From positions 62,001 to 126,000 of the forward strand of contig NZ_CAAF010000004.1 of NCBI RefSeq assembly GCF_000359125.1: DNA of 64,000 nucleotides. Direction: 5' to 3'. The stretch is from Mesorhizobium sp. STM 4661 (GTDB lineage: Bacteria; Pseudomonadota; Alphaproteobacteria; Rhizobiales; Rhizobiaceae). The notes under the pieces are model-generated. The model saw nothing but the letters and a program-made list of their open reading frames with translations. It did no database searches and was not told the DNA's origin. A program made the translations under genes and the position numbers. Positions 46,873 through 56,685 of the stretch are shown piece by piece. Every line of letters starts with the position of its first letter. Within the stretch, counting starts at the first letter, position 1.

Positions 46873-47389
46873 GGCAAGCCTGCACTACGATTTTCGGCCG
46901 GTGACCGAAAAGGACCTGCCGATGATCGCCGGCTGGCTGGTCGAGCCGCATGTCGCCGAGTGGTGGGATGATCCGGAAAAAGAGATCGCCGAGATCCGCG
47001 AGCATATCGATAGCATTTCCGTCGAGCCGCTGATCATCGAACTCGACGGCAGGCCGATCGGCTATCTGCAGAGCTACGACCCGCATCTGGAGGACGGCCA
47101 TCCCTATAGCGACCAGCCGTTCGGCACGCTCGGCATCGACCTGTCGATCGGCAGGCCGGAACTCGTCGGGCGCGGCCACGGCTCGGCCATTGTGCGGCAA
47201 TTCGCCGAACAGCTCTTCGAGGAGGGGGCGCCGCGTGTCATCATCGACCCGGACCCCGCCAATGCGCGGGCCATCCGCGCCTATGAAAAGGCCGGGTTCC
47301 GGGCAATCGATCGGCGGCAATCGGAATATGGCGACGTCGTGCTGATGGCGATTGATGCTGAAGCGGGCGACGTGGAAGAGGGGCAATAG
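46862..47389 (+). CDS. GNAT-family acetyltransferase
   Basis: A 175-residue protein of the AAC(6')-like/RimJ-type GNAT fold: [38 protein letters not shown] (acetyl-CoA P-loop) and [19 protein letters not shown]. It may acylate a small molecule or protein terminus. The ATG overlaps the 3' end of hslV by 11 bases in another frame, so the longer upstream frame is an artefact. Confidence 0.88.
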   Translation: MRPEASLHYDFRPVTEKDLPMIAGWLVEPHVAEWWDDPEKEIAEIREHIDSISVEPLIIELDGRPIGYLQSYDPHLEDGHPYSDQPFGTLGIDLSIGRPELVGRGHGSAIVRQFAEQLFEEGAPRVIIDPDPANARAIRAYEKAGFRAIDRRQSEYGDVVLMAIDAEAGDVEEGQ

Positions 47390-47393
47390 CAGC

Positions 47394-47993
47394 ATGGGCA
47401 CATCCGACGCCGACAAAACCCTGTCGGCCTATGAAGACAGTTGGCGAATGGGGCTTCTGCTCGTGCTGGCCCTGGTCATCTTCCAGGCCGGTGTCCTCTA
47501 CGGCATGGGCCATCCGCCAATCTGCACCTGCGGCTATGTCAAGCTGTGGCATGGCGTGGTGCAGAGCTCGGAGAATTCCCAGCATATTTCCGACTGGTAC
47601 ACGCCCTCGCACATCATCCACGGCTTCCTGTTCTATGCGCTGGCGAAGTTTCTGTTCCCACGCTCGCCGATCGGACTTCGGCTGGCTTTCGCGGTGGCCA
47701 TAGAGGGCGGCTGGGAACTGCTGGAGAACAGCCCTTTCATAATCGAGCGCTATCGCGCCGGCACGATCTCGCTGGATTACTATGGTGACAGCATCATCAA
47801 TTCCGTGTCGGACACAGCGGCGATGGTGGTGGGATTTGTGATGGCGCGAAAGCTTCCTATATGGGTGATCGTCGCCCTTGCCCTCATCTTCGAATTGGGC
47901 ACGGGCTACATCATCCGGGACAATCTGACACTCAACGTGATCATGCTGCTGCATCCGTTCGAGGTCATCAAGCAGTGGCAAAGTGGAATTTGA
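47394..47993 (+). CDS. DUF2585 (UPF0314) membrane protein
   Basis: A 199-residue polytopic protein with about four to five transmembrane segments and the conserved [20 protein letters not shown] and [19 protein letters not shown]. The family is restricted mainly to Hyphomicrobiales and often sits in the hslVU region; function unknown. It ends 5 bases before hslU. Confidence 0.9.
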   Translation: MGTSDADKTLSAYEDSWRMGLLLVLALVIFQAGVLYGMGHPPICTCGYVKLWHGVVQSSENSQHISDWYTPSHIIHGFLFYALAKFLFPRSPIGLRLAFAVAIEGGWELLENSPFIIERYRAGTISLDYYGDSIINSVSDTAAMVVGFVMARKLPIWVIVALALIFELGTGYIIRDNLTLNVIMLLHPFEVIKQWQSGI

Positions 47994-47998
47994 GTGAT

Positions 47999-49312
47999 AT
48001 GACAACATTCTCCCCCCGCGAGATCGTTTCGGAACTTGACCGCTTCATCATCGGCCAGAAGGACGCCAAGCGCGCCGTGGCCATCGCCTTGCGCAACCGC
48101 TGGCGCCGCCAGCAGCTCGAAGGCCAGATGCGCGAAGAGGTGATGCCGAAGAACATCCTGATGATCGGCCCGACCGGCGTCGGCAAGACCGAGATTTCGC
48201 GCCGCCTGGCGCGGCTTGCCGGGGCGCCTTTCGTCAAGGTCGAGGCGACCAAGTTCACCGAGGTCGGCTATGTCGGCCGCGATGTCGAGCAGATCATCCG
48301 CGACCTGGTCGAGATCGCCATCGGGCTGGTGCGCGAAAAGATGCGCGAGGATGTCAAGGCACGCGCGCACATCAATGCCGAGGAACGGGTGCTGGAAGCG
48401 CTTGTCGGCAAGACGGCGAGCCCGGCCACCCGCGACAATTTCCGCAAGAAGCTGCGCGACGGCGAACTCGACGACAAGGAGATCGAGATCGAGGTGGCCG
48501 ATACCGGCACTGGCGGCATGCCCGGCTTCGAGATTCCCGGCATGCCGGGCGCTAATATCGGCGTGCTCAACATCAACGACATGCTGTCGAAGGCGATGGG
48601 CGGCAAGAAGACCAAGACGCGCAAGACGACGGTGAAGGAGTCCTACGCGCTTCTGGTCGGCGACGAGTCCGACAAGCTGCTCGACCAGGACGAGGTGGTG
48701 CGCAGGGCGCTCGAATCGACCGAAAACGACGGCATCGTCTTCCTCGACGAGATCGACAAGATCGCCTCGCGCGAAGGCGGCATCGGCGCCGGCGTGTCGC
48801 GCGAAGGCGTGCAGCGCGACCTCTTGCCGCTGGTCGAAGGCACCACGGTGGCGACCAAATACGGACCGGTGAAGACGGACCACATCCTGTTCATCGCATC
48901 GGGTGCGTTCCATGTCGCCAAGCCGTCGGACCTTTTGCCGGAGCTACAGGGCCGCCTGCCGATCCGCGTCGAGCTCAGGGCGCTGGAGAAGGACGATTTC
49001 GTCCGCATCCTGACCGAGACCGAGGCCAGCCTGATCAAGCAGTATATCGCGCTGATGAAGACCGAGGGGGTCGACCTCGTCTTCACCGACGACGCCATCG
49101 ATTCGCTTGCAGGCATCGCCGTCGATCTCAACGCCAGCGTCGAGAATATCGGCGCCAGACGCCTGCAGACGGTGATGGAGCGGGTGCTGGACGAGATCTC
49201 CTACGACGCGCCGGACCGCAACGGCACGGCCGTCACCATCGACGCCGCCTATGTGGAAAAGCATGTCGGCGACTTGTCCAGAAACACAGATCTGTCGCGA
49301 TTCATCCTGTAA
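47999..49312 (+). CDS. hslU: ATP-dependent protease ATPase subunit HslU
   Basis: AAA+ unfoldase of HslUV; 437 residues. Walker [18 protein letters not shown] (about residues 56-72), the [13 protein letters not shown] pore region, Walker [10 protein letters not shown] and the C-terminal DLSRFIL tail that docks on HslV are present. The ATG at 47999 overlaps no upstream gene but lies in a frame open through DUF2585; [17 protein letters not shown] is the family start. Confidence 0.98.
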   Translation: MTTFSPREIVSELDRFIIGQKDAKRAVAIALRNRWRRQQLEGQMREEVMPKNILMIGPTGVGKTEISRRLARLAGAPFVKVEATKFTEVGYVGRDVEQIIRDLVEIAIGLVREKMREDVKARAHINAEERVLEALVGKTASPATRDNFRKKLRDGELDDKEIEIEVADTGTGGMPGFEIPGMPGANIGVLNINDMLSKAMGGKKTKTRKTTVKESYALLVGDESDKLLDQDEVVRRALESTENDGIVFLDEIDKIASREGGIGAGVSREGVQRDLLPLVEGTTVATKYGPVKTDHILFIASGAFHVAKPSDLLPELQGRLPIRVELRALEKDDFVRILTETEASLIKQYIALMKTEGVDLVFTDDAIDSLAGIAVDLNASVENIGARRLQTVMERVLDEISYDAPDRNGTAVTIDAAYVEKHVGDLSRNTDLSRFIL

Positions 49313-49352
49313 AGGAATGCGTCGGGCGGGCTCGCAGGCGAGATTCAAAGTC

Positions 49353-49396
49353 TTAGAGCGTACTTTGTGCGTCCGAATGGACGCACGTCGCTCTAA
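49353..49396. repeat. GAGCG-type palindrome downstream of hslU
   Basis: TTAGAGCG and CGCTCTAA bracket TGTGCGTCC and GGACGCAC, giving a hairpin matching the first half of the repeat at 56686-56789. Confidence 0.8.
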
Positions 49397-49489
49397 TGTG
49401 TGGCCAAATGGAAGCATTTGGCCAGCTTTTGCCCTGTAGGGCGAAGGGGCTCTCGACTCCCCCTCCAGCTTTACCTAGTTTGCCCGGCG

Positions 49490-49611
49490 ACTACGGCGCT
49501 GCGTCGATTGGACGAACGAAGGACGCTGTAGCACATGATTTGGCGCATGATCCCCAGCGAAAATCGATTCTGATAGTCGCTGAAGCGGACCTTTGGTTCG
49601 GAGTCATGCGC
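49490..49611. repeat. Palindromic repeat shared with the MITE-like element
   Basis: CTACGGCGCTGCGTC ... GGACGCTGTAGCAC is followed by a GCGCATGATC...GTCATGCGC hairpin. The arrangement and much of the sequence match 39474-39580. Together with 49353-49396 it occupies most of the 318-base gap between hslU and the DUF1402 gene; no gene is visible there. Confidence 0.7.
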
Positions 49612-49630
49612 TGTTACAGGGCGGCGGCGC

Positions 49631-50590
49631 ATGAAAAAACTGATCCTCGTCATTCTCGGACTGACGCTGGCGGCAGCCATGTTCGGCGCGCAAGCGGCCA
49701 CTTTGGTGCCGCCGGGAAACCGCAACGCCGAGCAGCCCGACATACCGGGCGCCTCCAGCCGGCGCACCCAGGCCACCAACACCACCTTCCAGGCAAAGTA
49801 CCGCAAGGTCTATGCGCTGCTCCAGAACGATGCCGGGCTTCGCGGCAAGATCCGCCAAGCGGCGGCGGCCTATGGCATCGACCCAATGCACATCGTCGGC
49901 GCCATCGTCGGCGAGCATACCTACAATGTCGATGCCTACGACCGGCTGCAGACCTATTACGTCAAGGCGATCTCCTATCTCTCAAGCAAGCTGGCCTTCG
50001 CCTATGACGGCGAGGACATCACCGATTTCGTGCAACGGCCGCAATTCCAGAAATGCGCCGGCGAATCGGACAGTTACGATCTGTGGGAATGCCGCGAGCA
50101 AGTGTGGAACCGCGCGTTTCGTGGAAAAACCGTCGGGGGGACAAGCTTTCCCAACGACCGTTTCGGCGCCACCTTCTTCCAGCCTTACTATGCCGGCCAG
50201 ACCTTCGGACTCGGCCAGCTCAACCCGCTGACCGCGCTGCAGATGAGCGATCTCGTGCATCAGGTTTCCGGCTTGCCGAAGCTCGACGTCGGCGATCCGA
50301 ACGCGGTCTACAAGACGATCATGGATCCGGATCTCACTCTGCTCTATGTCGCGGCGACGATCAAGAAATCGATCGATGCCTATAAGGACATTGCCGGCTT
50401 CGACATATCGGGCAATCCCGGCATTACAGCGACGCTCTACAATGTCGGCAATCCCGAGCAGCGCGCCTATGCGTTAAAGGTCGAGAACAGCAAGCGCCGC
50501 GCCGCTGGCGAACCGGAGAAGCTGCCGGAGGAAAATTACTACGGCTGGCTGGTGAACGACAAACTGCCGGAATTGAAGGCGCTGTTTTAG
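49631..50590 (+). CDS. DUF1402 exported protein
   Basis: A 319-residue protein with an N-terminal signal peptide (MKKLILVILGLTLAAAMFG, cleavage likely after AQA). The mature part includes YGIDPMHIVGAIVGEHTYN and FFQPYYAGQTFGLGQLNPLTAL, which recall a lysozyme/transglycosylase-like fold (Glu in GEH, followed by a GxGQ segment). It is best named by family; a muralytic role is only a suggestion. Confidence 0.85.
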   Translation: MKKLILVILGLTLAAAMFGAQAATLVPPGNRNAEQPDIPGASSRRTQATNTTFQAKYRKVYALLQNDAGLRGKIRQAAAAYGIDPMHIVGAIVGEHTYNVDAYDRLQTYYVKAISYLSSKLAFAYDGEDITDFVQRPQFQKCAGESDSYDLWECREQVWNRAFRGKTVGGTSFPNDRFGATFFQPYYAGQTFGLGQLNPLTALQMSDLVHQVSGLPKLDVGDPNAVYKTIMDPDLTLLYVAATIKKSIDAYKDIAGFDISGNPGITATLYNVGNPEQRAYALKVENSKRRAAGEPEKLPEENYYGWLVNDKLPELKALF

Positions 50591-50716
50591 ACGTGTGCGG
50601 GAGGAGCGCTCCCCAGGCTCGCCCATCGCTTGATTACCCAATCCCGCCGGCAGGCAGGGGGCGCGGCAACCCATTGCTGCAGATTTGGCCATTCCTGCAG
50701 ATTTGGCTTGGCCGAC

Positions 50717-50733
50717 TTATCATAAATTGATAA
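50717..50733. promoter_or_regulatory. Palindrome upstream of the ParD-like antitoxin
   Basis: TTATCA-TAAAT-TGATAA lies about 30 bases before the antitoxin ATG and overlaps a likely -10 region; a further GATAA half-site follows at 50739. It is a candidate autoregulatory operator. Two direct copies of CTGCAGATTTGGC (50677-50689, 50695-50707) lie just upstream. Confidence 0.5.
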
Positions 50734-50761
50734 AATCCGATAACTCGAAGGAGTCCAGCCT

Positions 50762-51019
50762 ATGCCATCAAGTTACAACATTGGCTCTCGCTACGAGACC
50801 TTGGTGCGCGAGCTGGTCGGGAGCGGCCGCTATGCCAGCGCCAGCGAAGTTCTGCGCGATAGCTTGCGCCTGCTCGAGGAACGTGAAGCGCAGCGGAAGG
50901 CCAAGCTTGCCGCGCTTCGTGAGGACATCCGGGCCGGTGTCGAGAGCGGCCCCGGTGTTCCGGCCGACGAGATTTTTGACAGGTTGGAGGCCAAATATAG
51001 CGGCGAAAACCGCAAATAA
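50762..51019 (+). CDS. ParD/CC2985-family antitoxin
   Basis: An 85-residue ribbon-helix-helix antitoxin: the YETLVRELVGSGRYASASEVLRDSLRLLEERE pattern is typical of ParD. AAGGAG lies upstream of the ATG. The TAA stop directly abuts the toxin ATG. The adjoining toxin is frameshifted, so this is probably an orphaned antitoxin. Confidence 0.9.
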   Translation: MPSSYNIGSRYETLVRELVGSGRYASASEVLRDSLRLLEEREAQRKAKLAALREDIRAGVESGPGVPADEIFDRLEAKYSGENRK

Positions 51020-51308
51020 ATGGCGGTCATATTCGCGCCTGCTGCCGCGCAGGATATTGAGGAAATTGGCGACTATATTCACGCCGAAAACCCTGTAGCC
51101 GCGATGCGCTTCATAACGGCCCTCAGAGCACGTTGCCGACGCACCACGCGGTGGCGCTCTCCGTCCTGCCCTATGGTCTGGTCTGCGCTCCATTGCTTTC
51201 CAGCGCTATGTGATTTTCTACACTGCTGAAGGCGCCACCATACGCATCGAGCGAATTTTGCATGGCGCCCGCGACATCGAGGCTATTTTTGACGAAGGAG
51301 ATAACTGA
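51020..51308 (+). pseudogene. ParE-family toxin with internal frameshift
   Basis: The frame starting at ATG 51020 encodes the ParE N-terminus FAPAAAQDIEEIGDYIHAEN...RFITALRARC, then loses similarity and stops at 51229. From about 51133 a different frame encodes VADAPRGGALRPALWSGLRS and IAFQRYVIFYT... RIERILHGARDIEAIF, the rest of a ParE protein, ending at TGA 51306-51308. A small deletion near 51130 explains this. No functional toxin is expected unless frameshifting occurs. Confidence 0.85.
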
Positions 51309-51359
51309 TGGTCGGATCACCGCCGTCCACCAGATCTCGTCGGTCGTCGCGCCTGCAGC

Positions 51360-52595
51360 TCAGGCCGCCAGCAGCGACTTCAGCTTGACCGTTTGCGAAC
51401 CGAGCGCTTCAGGCGCCGGCTTTGCCCGCCTCGCGATCAGCATTTCGGCCAGCCTGATATCGCGGGCGACCGCATTGCCCGGGCCGATGCCGCTTGCCGC
51501 GACCAGCCTTCCGTCCTCGGCCAGATGGAACAGGATGAAGGCGCCGTCGTCGAGATCGCGCCGCACGGTGGAGCGGCCTTCATCCGAAAGCCCTGATATC
51601 TGCAAGGTGAGGCCATACTGATCCGACCAGAACCACGGCACCGCCGCGTGGGCCTCGCCGGCGCCGAGCATGTTCCTCGCCGCCAGCGCGCCCTGCTCCT
51701 GCGCGTTGCGCCAGGCCTCCAGCCGCACGCGCCGGCCGCCATAGACAGCAAGCGGAAACGAGCAGCAATCGCCGGCGGCAAAGATGTCCGGGGCACTGGT
51801 GCGCAGTTCGGCGTCGACAGCAATGCCGTTATCGATCGCCAGCTCCGCTTCGGCTGCGAGTGCTGTCACCGGCACGGCGCCGATGCCGATCACCGCGAGG
51901 TCGGCGACGATGACGCGCCCGCCAACGAGCGCGATGCGCACCTCGCCGCCGTCGTCGGCGATTGTCGCGATGCCTTCGCCGCACAGGATGTTCACGCCTT
52001 CGGCCTCATGCGCCTGATGGATGACCTCGGCGATCTCGGCCGGCACGCCGCGCATCAGGATGCGCGGCTGCGCCTCGATGACGGTGACTGAGGCGCCCAA
52101 TTTGCGCGCCGCGGCGGCGAGTTCGAGGCCGATGAAGCCGCCGCCGACAATGGCGATGCGCTTTCCAGCGCCGAGATGGGCGCGAATGGCCAGCGCGTCA
52201 TTGAAGGTCCTGAGATAGACGCAACGCGGCCCGAGGCCCGGCATTGGCAGTCTGCGCGGCAGGGAGCCGGTGGCCAGCAGCAGCTTGTCGTAGGGCAGGG
52301 TCGAGCCGTCCGACAGGCGCACGCTGCGCGCGGCGCGGTCGATGGCGACGGCCTGGACCGAATGGATATGCCGGATCGAGCGTTCGGCCAACATCTCATC
52401 GCTGGCGATCGCCTTGATCGCGGGCGCCTCGCCGGTCATCGCCTCCTTCGACAGCGGCGGCCGCTCATAGGGCAGATGCGGCTCGTCGCCGATCAGCGTT
52501 ACCGGTCCGTCGAAGCTGAGATCACGCAGCGTGAGCGCCGCCCGTCCGCCGCATTCGCCGGCGCCGATGATGACCATTCCCGCCTGCACGACCAT
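51360..52595 (-). CDS. FAD-dependent ferredoxin reductase, MocF-like
   Basis: A 411-residue NAD(P)H:ferredoxin oxidoreductase of the BphA4/rubredoxin-reductase type. FAD motif GAGECGGRAALTL near residue 11, NAD motif IAIVGGGFIGLELAAAARKLG near residue 148, and the FAD-site PDIFAAGDCCS. Its ATG shares a base with the stop of the Rieske ferredoxin gene, and the desaturase-like oxygenase lies just upstream, so the three probably form one electron-transfer hydroxylase like MocDEF of rhizopine catabolism. Confidence 0.87.
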   Translation of the reverse strand: MVVQAGMVIIGAGECGGRAALTLRDLSFDGPVTLIGDEPHLPYERPPLSKEAMTGEAPAIKAIASDEMLAERSIRHIHSVQAVAIDRAARSVRLSDGSTLPYDKLLLATGSLPRRLPMPGLGPRCVYLRTFNDALAIRAHLGAGKRIAIVGGGFIGLELAAAARKLGASVTVIEAQPRILMRGVPAEIAEVIHQAHEAEGVNILCGEGIATIADDGGEVRIALVGGRVIVADLAVIGIGAVPVTALAAEAELAIDNGIAVDAELRTSAPDIFAAGDCCSFPLAVYGGRRVRLEAWRNAQEQGALAARNMLGAGEAHAAVPWFWSDQYGLTLQISGLSDEGRSTVRRDLDDGAFILFHLAEDGRLVAASGIGPGNAVARDIRLAEMLIARRAKPAPEALGSQTVKLKSLLAA

Positions 52596-52909
52596 CACCC
52601 GACCTGAATGAGGATTTTGCCGGCATCGACCTTGACCGGGTATGTCCTGAGGTTGACGCAGACCGGCGCACCCCTGGCCGCGCCGGTCTTGTAATTGAAG
52701 CGGCCATTGTGCTTGGGGCACTCGATGATGTCGTCCATGACCAGCCCGTCGGCCAGATGCACCTTCTCGTGCGAGCAAAGACCATCCGTGGCGAAATATT
52801 CGTCGTCGGGACTGCGATAGATGGCGAAGGTGCGGCCGCCATGGTCGAACCGCATCACGTCCTCTTCGTCGATGTCTCCGGCCTCACAAGCCTCGACCCA
52901 GTCGCTCAT
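52595..52909 (-). CDS. Rieske 2Fe-2S ferredoxin, MocE-like
   Basis: A 104-residue Rieske ferredoxin: cluster ligands C45-x-H47 (GLCSHEKVHL) and C64-x2-H67 (ECPKHNGRFN). The MocE family of small ferredoxins partners a desaturase-like oxygenase (MocD). It lies between the oxygenase (about 70 bases upstream) and the reductase (1-base overlap). Confidence 0.88.
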   Translation of the reverse strand: MSDWVEACEAGDIDEEDVMRFDHGGRTFAIYRSPDDEYFATDGLCSHEKVHLADGLVMDDIIECPKHNGRFNYKTGAARGAPVCVNLRTYPVKVDAGKILIQVG

Positions 52910-52978
52910 CGGTCCTCCCGGTAGAATTTTTTGTCGGTCAATTTGCCAGCCTGATCAGTTTTGTCTGGCGGGCGCGTG

Positions 52979-54088
52979 TCATTCGGCTGCAGCCGCGACG
53001 GCAGCGTTGTCGTTATGAAGTTCCTCGCGATAGGGTTTTGCCGTCGGCGGCAGATCGCGCCTGAGGAAATAATCCTCGTTGCGAAGCTGGCGCAGGAAGA
53101 CAGGTATCATTTCGCGATAGCCGGCCAGGATCGATCGCGTCGGCGCCGGCAGGTCATGCTTGATCATCTCATGCAGCCGGGGCAGCGCGTGATAGGGCAC
53201 CATAGGGAACATGTGATGCTCCACATGGTAGTTCATGTTCCAGTAGATGAACCGGCTGATTGGATTCATGTATACGGTGCGGCTGTTGAGGCGATGGTCG
53301 GTGACATTGTCGGCAAGGCCGCCATGCTGCAGCAGGCCGACCATCACATGGTGCCAGGCGCCGTAGAGCCTGGGCAGCCCGACCAGCATCAGCGGCAGGA
53401 ACGAGCCCGTATAGAGCGCCAGCGCGATGGTCGCGGCATAGATCGCCGTCCAGATGCGGGCGACGAAAATCGCTCTGGGCTGTTCCTGCTCGGGGATGAA
53501 GGTCTTTTCCGCCGGGCTGATGATGCCGGCCGCGTTGCGCAGCATGTCGCTCATCGCATGCCAGGCATCGAGGATGCCGACGAAGGCCAGGACAAGGCGC
53601 ACGAGATCCGGCGGCCGCATGACCGAGATCTCCGGGTCGCGGCCGACGATGATGGTGTCGGTGTGGTGGCGGGTATGGCTCCAGCGCCAGGTCACCGGGT
53701 TGCGCATGATCATGAAGCAGGCGATCTGATAGACCGCGTCGTTCATCCACTGGGTCCGGAAAGCGGTGCCGTGGCCGCATTCGTGCCAGCGCGAGTCGGT
53801 CGAAGAGCCGTAGAGCACGCCATAGACGAAGAAGAACGGCACGCACCACCACGTGCCCCAGAACCAGGCAGCACCGGCGCCGCTCAGGATCAGCGCGGCG
53901 AGCCAGATGATGGTGTCGCGGATCGCCGGCCCGTCGGAGCGCTGCATGAGCTCCTTCATCTGCTTGCGCGGGATGTCGGTATGATACCACTCGGCCGCCG
54001 CCAGCCCGTTGTCGACGGCGAGCTTGGCGTCGCGGCCGATCAGGCTGTAGTCGCGCCGGGACGGTGCCGCGTCCAACGTTGCGTTCAT
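52979..54088 (-). CDS. Fatty-acid-desaturase-fold oxygenase, MocD-like
   Basis: A 369-residue membrane di-iron enzyme. The three His boxes are HECGHGTAF (residues 102-106), HTRHH (138-142) and HVEHH (288-292), with hydrophobic segments between. In rhizopine users MocD with MocE/MocF demethylates 3-O-methyl-scyllo-inosamine, but related enzymes act on other substrates. The ATG at 54086-54088 (MNATLDAAPSRRDYSLIG) has GGAGG upstream; an earlier in-frame ATG is not family-like. Confidence 0.87.
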   Translation of the reverse strand: MNATLDAAPSRRDYSLIGRDAKLAVDNGLAAAEWYHTDIPRKQMKELMQRSDGPAIRDTIIWLAALILSGAGAAWFWGTWWCVPFFFVYGVLYGSSTDSRWHECGHGTAFRTQWMNDAVYQIACFMIMRNPVTWRWSHTRHHTDTIIVGRDPEISVMRPPDLVRLVLAFVGILDAWHAMSDMLRNAAGIISPAEKTFIPEQEQPRAIFVARIWTAIYAATIALALYTGSFLPLMLVGLPRLYGAWHHVMVGLLQHGGLADNVTDHRLNSRTVYMNPISRFIYWNMNYHVEHHMFPMVPYHALPRLHEMIKHDLPAPTRSILAGYREMIPVFLRQLRNEDYFLRRDLPPTAKPYREELHNDNAAVAAAAE

Positions 54089-54178
54089 GGGAATGCCTCC
54101 ACCAGCGCCCTGCGATCCGCCCCGGCCAATGACCACGCCGGGGTCGCAAGCGTCGCAGCCTAGAAATAACGCCAAGCC

Positions 54179-54223
54179 ATGATAGGCTCAATATCATAAA
54201 GATGGTTTCTATCATTTCCCATC
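54179..54223. promoter_or_regulatory. Divergent operator region between the MocD-like gene and the LacI regulator
   Basis: ATGATA-GGCTCAA-TATCAT (54179-54197) is a perfect inverted repeat and GATGG...CCATC (54201-54223) a second, in the divergent gap. LacI-type repressors bind palindromes, so these are candidate sites for autoregulation and for control of the oxygenase operon. Confidence 0.45.
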
Positions 54224-54262
54224 AGAATGATGTAAATTGCTTTGGCAAGCGGAGAGACAGCC

Positions 54263-55294
54263 ATGGCAAGACGGCCGACCATCACCGATCTGGCGCGCAC
54301 CTCCGGCGTCAGCGTCGCCACCGTCGACCGGGTGCTGAACAACCGCCTGCCGGTGCGCGAGGAAACCGCGCGCCGCGTCTATGAGGCCGCCACCGGCATC
54401 GGCTACCACGCCGCCGGGCTGATCAAGCAGCGCATGCGCCAGGAATTGCCGGAGTATCGCCTCGGCTTTCTGCTCTTGAGGGGCAATGATGTTTTCTACA
54501 GCGATTTCGCGCGGGAGCTCGAACTGGCGGTCTCGCAATCGCAGCGCTTTCGCGGCGTGGCAACAATCGACTTCGCCAGTTCGCTGGCCCCCGACGAGAT
54601 CGCCGCCCAGATGCGCAAGCTGGCGGCGAAATCCAGGGCCGTCGCCCTTGTCGGCCCGGACCATCCGACGCTGACAGCGGCCGTGGAGGCGCTGAAGGCA
54701 AGGGGGCAACCGGTCTTCTCCCTGCTGTCCGACTTTGCCGCCGGCATCCGCGAAGGTTATGTCGGCCTCGACAACCGCAAGGTCGGTCGCACCGCGGCCT
54801 GGATGATCGCCAGGGCGGCGAGGAAGCCCGGCAAGGTCGCCCTTTTTGTCGGCAGCCATCGCTTCCATGGCCATGAGCTGCGCGAGATCGGCTTTCGCTC
54901 CTTCTTCCGTGAACACGCGCCGGAATTCACCGTGCTGGAAACACTGGTCAACCTCGAAGCCAACCATGTCACCCATGATGCGATGATCGATCTTCTGGCG
55001 CGGTACCCGGATCTTGCAGGCTGTTACGTCGCCGGCGGCGGCATGGAAGGCGCGGTCTCGGCGCTCAGGGCAGCGAGGCCCGTAAACATGCCAGTGGTCG
55101 TCTGCAACGAAATCAACGCCGAATCGCGCGCTGCCCTGGCGGACAACATCCTGACCATGGTGATTTCGACGCCGCTGGCAGCGCTGTGCCGCGAGCTTGT
55201 CGGGTTGATGGCGCATGCCATCGAGGCGGGCGCCGCCAATGCGCCGGGTCAGACCTTCCTGCCCTTCGACATCTATCTGCCGGAAAACATCTAG
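54263..55294 (+). CDS. LacI-family transcriptional regulator
   Basis: A 343-residue repressor: N-terminal helix-turn-helix TITDLARTSGVSVATVDRVL with hinge, then a periplasmic-binding-like domain. It probably senses an inositol-type sugar transported by the downstream ABC system. ATG 54263 has GGAGAG upstream; a TTG at 54242 is less likely. It lies between, and likely controls, the divergent oxygenase genes and the transporter operon. Confidence 0.92.
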   Translation: MARRPTITDLARTSGVSVATVDRVLNNRLPVREETARRVYEAATGIGYHAAGLIKQRMRQELPEYRLGFLLLRGNDVFYSDFARELELAVSQSQRFRGVATIDFASSLAPDEIAAQMRKLAAKSRAVALVGPDHPTLTAAVEALKARGQPVFSLLSDFAAGIREGYVGLDNRKVGRTAAWMIARAARKPGKVALFVGSHRFHGHELREIGFRSFFREHAPEFTVLETLVNLEANHVTHDAMIDLLARYPDLAGCYVAGGGMEGAVSALRAARPVNMPVVVCNEINAESRAALADNILTMVISTPLAALCRELVGLMAHAIEAGAANAPGQTFLPFDIYLPENI

Positions 55295-55654
55295 GTTCAG
55301 ATAGACATCCAGGCTCAGACTGGGCGCCGCGACGCGTCGGCAATGATGTGAACCATCAGCCTGATGGATTCTTGCATAGGTCTGCCGGTCCGAAAACCGC
55401 ACCCTCTGAAAAATCCGGCATCCCGCTTCGGAATCTCCTTGACGCCCTTGCGCGAAATGGAATAAATATTTCACTGACTAGGCATTTTGGTTCTTTCGTT
55501 CCGGAACATCTGTTTCAAACAGAGGGCTTGGCGTTCCAGCCAGCGCGAAAAACGCCATCCGGAGCAGAGAAGCAAGCGGGAGAGATTCCCCGGGAGAGCG
55601 GGGATTCCGGGTAGATCGGTGCAGCCGGACACCAATCATGTGGAGGAGAATAAA
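55295..55654. other. Gene-free gap upstream of the sugar-binding protein gene
   Basis: No coding frame of quality is visible. The stretch holds an AT-rich segment near 55455-55475 (GGAATAAATATTTC) and the perfect palindrome GTTCCGGAAC (55498-55507), both candidate promoter/operator parts for the ABC operon. GGAGGA at its 3' end is the Shine-Dalgarno of the binding-protein gene. Confidence 0.4.
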
Positions 55655-56596
55655 ATGAAAAAACTGCTTTTGGGCGTCGCCATCTCGGCGCTGATGAGTT
55701 CGTCCGCCTTCGCCGCCAAGGTTGGCGTGTCGATGGCAAAGTTCGACGACAATTTTCTGACCGTGCTGCGCAACGGCATGATCGAGCAGGCCAAGGGCAT
55801 GGACGGCGTCGAGCTGCAGGTCGAGGACGCGCAGAACGACGTCGCCAAGCAGCTTGACCAGATCAAGAACTTCGTCGCCTCGGGCGTCGACGCGATCATC
55901 GTCAATCCGGTCGACACTTCGGCCACCCAGGCGATGTCGGATGCCGCCGCAGCGGCCAAGGTTCCGCTGGTCTATGTCAACCGCGAGCCGGTCAATGTCG
56001 ACACGCTGCCGGAGAGCCAGGCTTTCGTCGCCTCGAACGAGGCCGATTCCGGAACGCTCGAGACCAAGGAAGTCTGCCGCCTGTTCACGGAAGCCGGCAA
56101 GAAGGAAGCCAATGTCTATGTGATCATGGGCGAGCTTTCGAACCAGGCCGCGGTGATGCGCACCAAGGACATTGACGACGTGATCGCCACGCCGGAATGC
56201 AGCTTCATCAAGATCATCGACAAGCAGACGTCGAACTGGAACCGTGACGAGGCCCAGAACCTGATGACCAACTGGCTGTCGACCGGCAAGCCGTTCGACG
56301 GCGTGATCGCCAACAATGACGAAAGCGCCATCGGCGCCATCCAGGCCATGAAGGCCGCCAATATCGACATGAAGTCGGTCGTCGTCGGCGGCGTCGACGC
56401 CACCCAGGACGCGCTGGCGGCGATGCAGGCGGGCGACCTCGACGCGACCGTGTTCCAGGATGCGGCCGGCCAGGGCGCCGGGGCTCTCGACGCCGCGCTG
56501 AAGCTTTCCAAGGGCGAGAAGGTCGAGCGCAAGGTCTATATCCCGTTCCAATTGGTCACGCCTGCGAACATCGACAAGTTCCTGAAGAAGAACTGA
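55655..56596 (+). CDS. Periplasmic sugar-binding protein, MocB/inositol-type
   Basis: A 313-residue substrate-binding protein of the ribose/LacI-like type. A signal peptide (MKKLLLGVAISALMSSSAFA) is followed by KVGVSMAKFDDNFL, VDAIIVNPVDTSAT and FDGVIANNDESAIGAIQAM. The closest recollected relatives bind rhizopine or inositol (MocB-like), fitting the neighbouring genes; ligand unproven. GGAGGA precedes the ATG at 55655. A hairpin and two palindromic repeats separate it from the permease, a layout that often raises binding-protein expression. Confidence 0.9.
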   Translation: MKKLLLGVAISALMSSSAFAAKVGVSMAKFDDNFLTVLRNGMIEQAKGMDGVELQVEDAQNDVAKQLDQIKNFVASGVDAIIVNPVDTSATQAMSDAAAAAKVPLVYVNREPVNVDTLPESQAFVASNEADSGTLETKEVCRLFTEAGKKEANVYVIMGELSNQAAVMRTKDIDDVIATPECSFIKIIDKQTSNWNRDEAQNLMTNWLSTGKPFDGVIANNDESAIGAIQAMKAANIDMKSVVVGGVDATQDALAAMQAGDLDATVFQDAAGQGAGALDAALKLSKGEKVERKVYIPFQLVTPANIDKFLKKN

Positions 56597-56685
56597 GCGC
56601 TTCGATAGGGGGCGGCGCATCAAACCAAAGAAGCCGCGCCGCTCCTCCTTTCCTCCCGCCCCGGCGGGCGGAAGGATGAATGCGA

